This document shows positions 22,401 through 34,400 of a stretch of 64,000 nucleotides of DNA, piece after piece. The stretch's first letter is position 1; the number at the start of each line of letters is the position of its first letter. This DNA is from Ixodes scapularis (lineage: Eukaryota > Arthropoda > Arachnida > Ixodida > Ixodidae), in NCBI RefSeq assembly GCF_016920785.2, contig NW_024609857.1, positions 128,829,094 through 128,893,093 of the forward strand, given 5' to 3'. Under the pieces are notes generated by a model, which was not told where the DNA came from, did no database searches, and worked only from the letters and a program-made list of their open reading frames with translations. A program made the position numbers and the translations under genes.

Positions 22401-25400
22401 TGTTTCTCGTACAATGTGGAACTGCGTACCATAAAATACCGGGGAAGCGCCCACCCCACTTTCACTGAAAACTAAGTTAATCTAGACGCGGGCGCTTATC
22501 CGGTCAAATGGGATGGTTAAGGTAGAATTTGTAGAATTTCCAAATTTGGGAAGTGTTAATAGCGGGCACTTGGAACGAAGTGGGTGCTTCTGCAATATTT
22601 TACGGTATGTTTTTTGAAATTTTTTTTCTGAACATTGCATACGGCATCACGAAGCGCGACGTAGAGTGTGCGTTGCCGTAAAAAGGTTGTTATCGCATTT
22701 TTTCTACCGGGAAGTAAACTTGGAAGTTTATTAGTCGAACCAGCGCGCGTGACCCCCTTTGAGGTGTGTGTGCATGCCTCTGACCTGGAAACTCTCCTCT
22801 CAGTGAACCTGTCCGGCCTGATTGTGCGCCTGGACGACATCCAGCTGGCCAACTTCTGCAAGATCCTGGCCATCAGCCTGTCGGACCTGGACGTATACGA
22901 ACACAAGACCTCCCGTAAGTGTCGGACTCCGGCGGCCATTTTTGTTTCCTCGCTCTCGCGTGCGCCGTAATGTTATGAGTTTGGAGGCGAGGCGACGGAT
23001 GGTTGTAGGCTCGGACCATAGAAGGAAAGGTTTCTTTTTTAGAGCTTGAGCTCTAAAAAAGAAACACCGCTCCAACTTGAGCGGTGTTGCATTGTGGGAC
23101 ATTTCCCAAAATGACGTCACGTGTGATGTTACGAGGGTCACGAATGAAGGCCTCAACGGAGGTCACGAATGACATCACGAGGGCCACAAGTGACGTCACG
23201 AGGGAGGAGGAAGAGACTGCAAGGAGGAGAGGATACCCTCCTCTCCTTTCTCTCCCCTCCTCCTCAAGAGCTGAGCTCTTATTCGGCATTGCAGGGAATT
23301 GTAAACGTCTTTCATTTTTTCTCCATTCGGTTAGACATGTGTCACTCATTTTTTCTCCATTCAGTTAGACATGTGTCGCCTGCCTGGGTCACTTTAGCCG
23401 AAGCGGATGATGCCGACGAGCCGACTGCTCATGTGTCGGCTCGTCTTCACTCGGTATAAAGGCCTATGTGTCTAATAATCGAGCACCAGCCCATTCTGCC
23501 TTATTTCGCCGATTACTTTCACAGGCCGGTTCGATTACAACTTGAGGGCACAAGGGCAAGCTAAAAAACACCGTATTCGTGCATAGAAAAACACTTAAGG
23601 CGAACGTTTTCAGCATTGATTCCTGCGCGATTTCGAACCTCAAGTATGTCAAGTGAAGCTGTGACGTACCGTATTTACACAAATGTAGGTCGACCCATTT
23701 TTCAATTTTTCAAAAATCTGAAGTGCGGGGGTGAATTTATAATCGAACCAAAGCAGCCACCTCCGATAAAAACTAAACAATCGCGATATCAAGAACACCT
23801 CCGCTTGTTATGAGTTCAGCCAGCTGTGCCTGCAGCATTGCGCTATTCTGCGCGCTCAATTTACGATTAATTTTTTTAATTTGCACGAACGAGTATTATT
23901 GATAGGGATTCGCAAATTAACCCGAATGTGTGGCGGTGAACAGTGCACCATGCGCCCAACTTCCGGGAATGGCGGCACTTCTTGTAAGACCCACTCCTGA
24001 GGCTGCTGGAACAGCCTCACGGCTTACCGGCTCACCAGGCTTACTTCTTGCGGCGTCTTTTCGCAGTTTCTCGCGCGATTCACGGTCGCATGTCATTCGA
24101 TCGAGTGTCGAGATCATGCTGGAGTGCTAACTACGTTGTTTTTTGTTATTGACGCGCGTGATCCGGGCAGTTTAGGTTTTCGGTGCTCGTTAATGGCCAT
24201 TCTTCACCCAGAAACAACCAACAACTGCGCTGTTGGATGCAAGTTCGACCCGTCGGAGCGGCGATGCTCCAGTGGAGTTTGCAATGACGCGGAATCTTAA
24301 AGTGTGACGGCAAACGAAGAGGCTTCCGCGGGCCAAAGGCTTGCGACGTACGCCGCAAAAGCGTGCAATTGGTCCCTACCCGTGACATGCAACGCGATCG
24401 CCGAGCAAGCGCGAACGATATGGTCATTTGCAAAGTGGAAGATTTCGTTGGATGACGCCGCCGACGTGCTTCGAGAACGTAGCAGTGATGACGACGGGAC
24501 TGACATCACCAGTGCGGACGAGTCGTAGTCTAGTCGCGGACGGAATGAGAAGAGGGAGCAGCTTTAGTTGTCCCACTTCCACGGTGAACTTTCCAGTTTC
24601 GATAACGCCTGGGCATCTCATGCACCTCGCACGTCAGGTTTTTACGTGCATCCCTCTTGAGAGCTGAGGGCCAACAACTGCTTTGCTCAAGATGGCTAGC
24701 TGGGCTGGTTGGTTATTCATCGCTAGGGCACGTTTCAGCGTTTAGAAACACAAGCATTTTCTTTCCCCCTTTGGAGTGACTCTGGTCGCTTCATTTAGGC
24801 AGGCCTTACGATCTTACTTATGCCACGTGTGCTGGATGCCCAAACGTTTCACGAGCAACAAAGTTGGAGATTCGGCATGGAGATAATCGATGGCAAAGTG
24901 TCTAGGAGATGCTTAGAAAGGCGGCGCTGTCGTGACGATCGTCTGTTTTCCGTTGCAAACTAGAATTTGGAAATGTTTACTCATTTATTGTTGAAACAAG
25001 AGCAAGTGCGCAAGCAAGCTGCCGAACATTAAACGTGACTAAACCCGAGACGTGGAAGGAAAGAAAAAAAAAAAACGATACACAAAAGGAAATCGTCTTT
25101 GGCGAGACGGTGTAGCCGTGTCCCTCTTTTAGCGTGTCTTTCTCGTCCTTCTGTACGTCGGGCGTAGTCGCATCGGGTCCATGGTTCGGTGCCTCTCGAT
25201 CGCGTCTTCTCGGCGTGGAACCATAGCGGGGCTCCCTCTGTCCGCAGTGTACGCCCAGTGCAAGGAGAAGAAGCGGAAGGACTTCACCTGCGTGCGCGAC
25301 ATGAACCAGGGTGAGTGGGGGCGGGCGTCCCCGTGGCCGGACTGGCAGCGTCTTGGTCGTGCGCAGAGGTCATCCTGAGTGTTCCGGGCATCCTGGAGCG

Positions 25401-28400
25401 GCTGGTCCACATCGCCTGCGCCAAACCATGTGAGGCATTGGGGGGGGGGGGGCGGCGGCGGCGGCGGCGGCGGGACGGGACGGGACGGGACGGGACGGGA
25501 CGGGACGGGACGGGACGGGACGGGACGGGACGGGACGGGACGGGACGGGACGGGACGGGACGGGACGGGACGGGACGGGACGGGACGGGACGGGACGGGA
25601 CGGGACGGGACGGGACGGGACGGGACGGGACGGGACGGGACGGGACGGGACGGGACGGGACGGGACGGGACGGGACGGGACGGGACGGGACGGGACGGGA
25701 CGGGACGGGACGGGACGGGACGGGACGGGACGGGACGGGACGGGACGGGACGGGACGGGACGGGACGGGACGGGACGGGACTACCTGGATGCGTCTTTGA
25801 CTGCCTCGTTTGAATTCGGAGAACGGAGTGACGGTACTCCAAGCGTAGCTCGTTCGGCAATTACAGCGGACCCGAAACAACAATGAATTGCGTTGCAAGA
25901 GCTGACGTGGACGCTGCGGCCATGGCAGTGGGTCGTAGAAATGCCGACGAGAAGGGGTGAATGGACGCGAAAGTCACCGGCGTCTGCTTTGGTTTCTGGC
26001 AACCGTCCGGCCACAGAACGAGCTGAAGTCGAGCACCAGCGTACTGTGGAGAAGCAACACTCATGGAAGCAAGTTCTGCAGATGTTGCTTCTCCACAATG
26101 CACTGGTGCTCGGCAAGAAGCGCCCTCAACAGGACCAGCCGTTGAGGCCGCCTCTTGCCGCTTTCTTATGTTGAGTTACGTTACGGAAGCTTGCATCGGC
26201 TTGCATTGAGGAGTTCAAGGAGTATGTTTGAACGCGACATTCGTGGCACTCATGTTCGGGTAACCCATATGTAATGTAATAAAACGCGAGAATGTGCACC
26301 TGCGTCAGCCAGCCTTAAAGCGGAACAGTGTCTAGCACAATCGATTCTCGGATTAGATTTCGTCGAGTCCGGTCGTTGTTGAGGGGCCCCGCTCCATCAA
26401 TCTATTCGAGGTTAGAATGTCAGCACGGGTGAACCCTTCTCAGAATTGCTGACCCAGTGCACTGCTAAAACTAATGTGTTGATCGGGGGGGAAGGGGGGG
26501 TTCGATGTAATCTTTAATATAGTACAGTCAAATCTCGTTTATTTGAACTCGCGGGGGACCGAAAATTTGGTTGAATAAAGCAAAGTTTGAATTACTGGGA
26601 TTTTCCTCCCATATAGATGCATAGGATGGGACCTGCATGTTTGTTTGAATTAAGAGAGCTTGAATTAATGAGATTCAATTGTATTGTGATTTCTTCCACT
26701 AAATACGAATTGACAGAAATTTTACCAGCGGGTGTTTTTCCGATTTTTTTAGAGGACCTACGGAATCGTCTGCCGTTCCGAAAGAAGTGCCTGCAGCCTT
26801 CGTGATTACGTTGTGTCGAGTGGCACAGACCTATCAATTTTTTCGAAAACTTGCGAATTTGCCTGAAAATGTTTGTTCCCCAGCCATTAAAAAGTTGTGA
26901 GAATTTTTCGTCTCGTCCGCAGACACGCCCCGGTTCCCTTCGGCCGCTGGCGAGATGAACCACTGGATGCAGTGGATCGAGCGCCAGGTGTCCGCCTGCG
27001 TCCAAGGCCGTCCCTCTGCCCGGCCAGACTTTGTGGGCGGTGAGCAGAACTGTGGAATAGCCGAAGCGACTAAATTTTCCTAAATTTTTGCGAATCGGAA
27101 AATGAGATCCCTTGAATATGTCACCCCGTGGTAACTAATACATGGCATACCGCCCCCATTCGCAAAAGTTTGTGCCTGCAATACGTTTTCGAAGTTCACA
27201 CTCCACCCAATTTCTCGAAGTGTCGAGCCCACGATAATGGAGTTGTTCGATACGGTATTTAGGAGAAGGTGTGGGTCTTGAGACAACGAAGAGTTGCAAA
27301 TTCTAGAGGGGACTGTAATGCTGCGTGCGTGGTGGAGTCGGGAACATTTGAGGCTGCCACGCGGAGGAACAGGGTTCAAACTCCGCTCGGCCTGGTTCTT
27401 TCTTTTTCTCAATCTTTGATTTTCTCCGGACCGTTTTCAGTTGTCGTCGTCTGTTCTGGTTTCGAACATTCTTGAACCTACCACACGTATGGAAGCAGCA
27501 GTAATGGGCCGCCGTCGCGCAATCTGTGCTTCCTTTTCGTTTAAGGCAGGAGTTGGGTTTTGAGACTAACTTTTTAACTACCAGAGTTAGGCTAAGGGAG
27601 TTAGCATCAGCTTCCTTCTTTGCTATGAAAAGAAACTGTCTTTGAAGCTTTCCTGATGTCTTTGTTGCAAAAGCCACAGGTCAGATTTGATAACCTAAAA
27701 GTTTTAACCCCTGCATTTGCTATTTAGGAATAATATTCAGCAGGCAGAAGTGAAATCAGATGGATAGTTTTCAAGATGTCCCCTGCACAAGCAAGCCAGA
27801 TGACAGAAAAACATGTTTTGAGAAAATCGAGAAAGAAGTTAAAAGATGGCGGCTTAGCCTTATATCTTGTAGCACTGCCTTAAAAGTTGCCTTCGATGTC
27901 CAGGAGACATATTTATAAGAAGAAATACTGTAAATGTAATTCAAGTACATTAATCAAACAAACAAAAGGAACTGAGCAAGTTTGGTTTTGGAGTAACCTC
28001 AGCCACTGAAAATCAGTGACAGTTCCTCATTGCACAAACAAACGAGAATAGAAAATAGACAAGTCATTAAATCTCTTTGACAGCTTCCAAAATACCTTAA
28101 CACATCTCTCTAAAAAATAGTGATATGGAATTTTTTTTTTTAATGGGATAAATAATATTTTATTGTTCATGAATACAGTTTTTTTTAATTGGACCTAGAA
28201 TGATAGATATATTTGGGTTTTCTGTGACATTTTGTCATTCAAAGATAAATAACAAAAAGTTTGATTAAAAAAAGGACTATCAACGGTCCCTGTCGGGCAT
28301 TTGCCAGTTGTGAAATTCTCATGTGGTCGCCAAGGCTTCCATTTGTACCGAATGTGCAATTTTTGAGCACATTAGGGGTTCTTTTTAATTACTTCTTGCA

Positions 28401-31400
28401 TGAAATCTCACGTTTTGGTGCAAAGTGTGAAAATGGGCATTTTTCTATTCTTATTGATAAAGTTGCATATAGGAGGCCACTCTTGGTGGCCATAGTTCAA
28501 CTGTTCTGAAATGTACTTTTAGCACAACTTCTTGCAGTCGTGTCTTCTCAAAATTCGGCGACAAAAAAAAAAAGCTCCGACTAGCGAAAGCAAAATTGCA
28601 GAGATCAAGGCCCGCAAAAGCCTTTCGCAAGCGAGCAACCACTTCACACTGGCGCAAGCAGACGAAACGCGAGTCAGAAAGAGAGCGGACGAGAAGGAAA
28701 GCATGCGGGAAGGTTCACTCATTGCCCGGGCAACCGGAATGCGCGGTGCGGTTGCCCGCGTGCGCTCGGATCACGTGCTTGACAGAGCCAATGAGCAGCC
28801 CGTTCCGGATTTCGACGTTTCGGGCGCCGTCCAATGGCACTACAGAAACGTCCTCATTGCCAATCGAGAGAGAAGAAAATGGCCTTTCGAACGCGTCCAA
28901 GATCGCCGTGCTCTGCCGCTCTATTTGCAATCGAAAATTCTTCAAATTTTTTGTGTTATCTGTTACCTTTTTGGGCAGTTTTCGGGGCACAATTATTAAT
29001 TTGTTACTAATCTTGCGTGCAAGATATGTACACATACAAACCTTGGCGAGCATAAATACCTTTTCCGTATTCCTTTAAGTTTGTAGGCACGAGTTCACCT
29101 CATATAAATGTTTATTTTCAGTTCTATGTCCCTGAAATATATTGCCTAGAGGCAGTCTTGGGCAGTAACTAGTTGCTAGTACGAGTTACCGGTAACTCAT
29201 TACTTTTTCCGGTAACTTTTACACGTAACGCGTTACTCTTTAATACCGGTAACTTGTAACTGTCGCACTGTTACTTTTTTATTGGGTAACTGTAACTGTT
29301 TACGCCGTTACAGTTACTTTTTTTTTTCTATATAAATTAGAACCCACTGCAGCGGACATGGAGAAATTGCCGTCTTGAAGTATTTTGCTCCAAACTCCTC
29401 GCTGACAAAAAAAAGAATAAGAAGAAGAAGGGTGGTTACTCATTAAACAAACAAAAAAAATTGCCTGCTTTAGCCCACGACCGAGAATGCATGACGGACA
29501 AGTCAGCACAAAACCGGGAGATTAAGGAAACGACGCCCGCGGTGTTAGGGGCGGCAAACAATGTCTGTTTCACTGACTTTGGCTCACACTTCTCTCATGG
29601 GAGCCATCTGCGGGTGTCGGTGGTCGTGCGATGCCTCCGAGTATTCCGTCTGGGCTGTGCCTGGGATATGTCCCTGCTGACGTTTTTACACCCAGCCGTT
29701 CGCCGTTTCCTCATTCCTATTAGGTGTCAAGGAAGCCGTAAGCCGGCGCTTGTTTAACATATTCATTTTTTTCGGAGCTGCTCGAATGAACACGACTTTT
29801 ACAGTTGGCTTTTCGGACATGGACGCCGCGATGGTCATCGTACACTCGTAAAGCACCAGAAGCGCATTGTCTTCTTTTCCCCTTTTATTCTTTTGAAGCT
29901 GTTTGACCTGCTATGTTTAGGCCTGCTTTCGAGTATATCCCATAAGATAATTATGTGACCATCTCTGTGCTCATTCTTTTCGGAGTGAAAAATAAGCCAA
30001 AAACGTTCACTGGCGCGGGCCGATTACAATTTTGAAAAACGGTTGATTCTAAGTTGTAACAATTGTTGCAAATAAATTATGCACATCAAAATGCTGAAAC
30101 GGCGAATGACGCAAAAAAAAGAAACACCCTTCGGCTTTAAATTTTTCTAATTTCTCAGTTTACCTTTCTTCTCACTATAGTGTAACAAACAAAATAATAT
30201 TGTGTGGGTTTGTGATTCTTTGTGTCCGATTTTTGTACTGTAACGAGAAAGTAACGTCGTTGCTGTTTTTGCAATAACTGTAACTGTAACACGTTACTTT
30301 TTACTGATAACGTGCCCATGACTGCCTAGAGGACAATATATTTTTAGAACTAGACTGAAGCTTTTGCAGTATTTGCAAGAACAGAAACATGTACTACCTG
30401 CAAGTAACAGTCTCTTATAGCATTGTCAGTATTGTAAGCCCACAGTAAAAAGATAACGCATACAAAATGAGGAAATTTATACGCAGCAAATTTGTGCACT
30501 ATCTACGTTAAACAATCTTACAGTTTTGTCAGAATTACTTCAAGCCGACAATGAAAGAATGATGCGTACAAAATTAGAAAATATATACGGCAAATCTACG
30601 CACCCTCTTCGAGAAATGCCGTAAGCGACCTACTTTTCACGAGGACCCAATTGTCTCAAATGTCGCAGCTCAAACAATATAGCGAAAAATATATCCCGCA
30701 AAAAAGTTACCCCACGATAATGAATGCATGGCATACCACTCCCAATTGCGAAACACTTCCGAAGCCCACGTGTCGCAAAATTTGCGAAATATCGACCCCG
30801 CAAAAATCGATTTGTTCACACCAGTCGTTTGTAACATTGTCGGGATTATTTCGAACCCCAAGGAGACGAAGCAACGTTTTAAGCAAAACCAAGGAACTAC
30901 GTGCAATCTCGTGGCGAGCAGTCGCATCCGGTCGTGACGCGGTTATTGTTGCAACGGAAACGTCCGGACCGTCCTCGTGCCGCGTCGTGACCCTCCCCAC
31001 CGGCCTCCCGCAGGGATCTCGCAGTGGAACCGGGACACGGGCCGCTTCCAGCACGAGGCGGCCCTGCAGATCTCGGCGGAGATGACCTTCCGGGCGGAGG
31101 CGGTCTACATCCTGGGTCTGCTGCTGGCGGGCAAGCGACGCCGGGAGGTGCAGAGGGCCCTGGCCGCCCTGCGCCTCATCCCCCGCCTCTCGGACCTCTT
31201 TGACCACTTCGTCTGGAAGTACAATGCGTGCGTGGCCTTCTCACACTCTCGGGGGAGGGAACGGTCTAATCCACACATGTTTAAATAGTGCCCTCGGGAT
31301 TTTCCTGGACCGTCCGTACCCCTAAGTGAAGTGGTTTCTCAGGTCGATCTCTTGCAACTAGGGGTGTGCAAATACTCGAATATACAAATTCGAATCAAAT

Positions 31401-34400
31401 ACCAAGTTCTTGAATAATTCGATTTGCAAATCAAATTTCTAGAATTTGGTCACTCGAATATTCTATATATTCGACCAGAGACGCGCGGTCGGCGTGGAGC
31501 TGACAAAAGAGTCGTTTTTTTTCTCCCGATGTTAGTGCAGTGAAGTTAGATAGACTATGCGAGAAACACCTCTTGGTCCTACCATTTCTCACAAAATCTA
31601 ACGTACAGGCTAGAAAAAAGAGAAGTGACAAATGTCACAAACCTTTATAGCACGCAGGTTTAATCATGATCGTGACACAATCTAAACTTGAATCACAACC
31701 AAAACATCCCGTTTGCGCCGCTTCCAGAGAGGAATAGTTGCGAGGCTGGAATTCCAGACCATGCCTGATTCTTTTCATGAGTAAAGCCCCTTGTTTCAGA
31801 TTGAAGCGTCAATGTAAAACGCACTTGCCACATTCACACAAACCGCCGACTGCAAGATCACAAAAACTTTCAGCCTTTCCACCCTGGTGAAGAAGGAAGA
31901 CCATCGGAACGAGAAAACAGCACAAACAAAAACGACGAACCAGTAGAAGAGTAGAACAGCGCCTTGTCTGTGTGTATACTCTTCTACTGGCCCGTCGTTT
32001 CTGTTTGCACTGTTTTATCGTTCTGATGCATCATTAACTCATCCAGATTTCTACGCTTATAAAGGAAGACCAGCGAAGCTGTACTATGGTGGGAACGAAG
32101 TGATGGCCGGCCGCAAGTCGGCAAGCCAGAGTAGAAAGGCTGGAAAGGTTGCCGCCATCTATGTGCGACGGTGGCAACTAGACAATCAGAAAGCCGGTTG
32201 TCTGGTTGCCGCCGTCGCTTATAGATGGTGGTAGCTGTCCAGAGTTTAGTGTCATCATTTGTTTGCTGAAAGACACGATACTGGGAAAACTAGCCTTTAA
32301 AGGGATGCTGAACTGAAATCTGGATTCTGTATTGATTGTGAGTCCACACATCTCGGTACCAGAAGAGAACTGGCTCTCGTGCTTTATGTCATGAGCCCGC
32401 GCCAGGCTCCGAGCTGCTGCTCGAGCGCCCGCGCAACACCGATACATCTTCCGCTCTTTAAAGAAAAGAAATACAAAGAAAATAAGTACGAAAATAACAT
32501 AACATACAAAGAATGCAGATAGCATTAAATAAAAAATAAACACACAAAAGAAACTATGGAAACTGTTCAAATGTTTTGTCGTAGGTTAGTCGACGTGGTG
32601 CGTGTCTGCTTCGTGATGATCTTCTCAGTGCTGGAGCCTCATCTGTCAAAGTTTCACCGGATGCTGGGGATGGATGTGTGGAACGATGGTCTGTATCTGG
32701 GTTACAGTGTGGTTGTGGAAGCTGTGGAGACTGCGAAGTCTGTGAAGGCTGCGGATTGTCGTGGGCGTCGGAGTGCTGCTGTGGTGAAGCGGCATCTTCA
32801 TCCAGGCAATCATTGAATGCTTCCGACGTTTTCAACAAATGACGGCGGTTTCTCCTGTAGATCCTGTTCCGCTCGGTTTGGACAGTGTAGGATCGTGGCC
32901 CGGCACAATTTGTTACCCTAGCTTTCTCAAACCAACCGCCTTTTCCTCGCATGCGGACGACGTCACCGCTCTTCAAGTCCTTCAGCGACGTTCCAGGCTT
33001 GTTTTGTTGCCTCTTGCACACAGGTTTCCTCGGGTGCGATGAGAAATCAGGAAGTTGTGCTCGCTACTAGGGTCCATACAGCAACTCTCCCGGAGACTGT
33101 CCTCCTATCAAAGGGGAACACCGATAGTTCAAGAGACCGAGAAAAAAATCATCCCCTGCATCATCACATTTCTTTAAAATTCTCTTTGCAATTTGTACCC
33201 CTTTTTCAGCAAGACCATTGGATTGCGGAAAGTGGGGGCTTGATGTCACGTGATGGAAGTCATAAACCCTGGAAAATCGTTTAAACTCGGAAGATGAAAA
33301 TTGTGGCCCATTGTCTGAGCAAACTTCTATTGGAGTGCCGTGCCTTGCGAACCAGCCTGACAATGTATGGATGATGGTTTGCGAACAGGTGTCCTGGAGT
33401 CTTTCAACCTCTGGGTAGTTTGAATACGCATCAAATGCAACTAAATAAGAGTAACCTCCATAGGCAAACAAGTCAATGCCAACACGATACCATGCGTAAG
33501 GAGGGGGCTCGCGCATCATTAGTGGTTCGCGGGGTTGCTGATATGCAAACTTCTTGCATGTCGCGCATTCCGCAACAAAGGTGTGAATGTCCTGCGCCAT
33601 TTTGGGCCAAAACATGAGTTGGCGTCCCCTTTCTTTGCATTTGTTTACACCTAAGTGCCCTTGGTGGACCCGAGCTAACATAACTCGCCGAAGTGACAAA
33701 GGGATCACCACCTTCGTTCCTTTAAGAATGATTCCATTGACCACCGACAGTTCAGGGTCTAGTGACCTGAAGTTGCCTTGCAATGGGTACCCGTTCTCTA
33801 GACAGTGAAGGACGTGTTGTAACTCAGGGTCCCTCTGTGTTTCAGTTCTGAGTCTGTCCTGTGTTGTCTCGCTCACAAGTGCGGCAAGCATTCCCACAGC
33901 GTGTACTTCAACATCCTCCAAGCCTTGCTTGTGATGAGGACTATGCTGCCCAGCTCTTGACAAAGCGTCAGCTAGAACAAGCTTTCTGCCAGGTAGAAAC
34001 TGTAGCGTGAAGTCGTACCTCATCAGTCTCAAAAAGAAACGTTGTAGGCGAGGGGGAACATCACCCAGTCTTTTTTTTGATAAAGCGACCAACGGGCTGT
34101 GATCAGTCTCGAGAAGGATGTGTCTACCATATGTGAGGTGGTGAAACCTCTCACATCCAAATACCAGCCCAAGCGCCTCCTTCTCAATCTGAGAGTATCG
34201 TGATTCGCTGTCCGAGAGTGATCGGGACGCATACGCTACAGGGTGCCACGACTTGTCGTACAGCTGTAATAAGGCCGCTCCAAGTCCATCTGTAGACGCG
34301 TCAGCCGACAGTTTTGTGGGTCTACTAGGGTCAAAAAGTGCGAGGACTGGAGCACTGGTCAGCATGAGTTTTACAGTGTAGACCGCATATAACGTATGTC

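Noticed and set aside
25129..25898. Long ORFs of PVPSR (minus) and DGTGR (plus) repeats
   Set aside because: They are translations of the CGGGA microsatellite, open in several frames on both strands because the unit has no stop codon.
28532..28999. 155-aa plus ORF in the exon 9/10 intron
   Set aside because: No domain, and the composition follows a GC-rich patch. No splice signals tie it to a gene.
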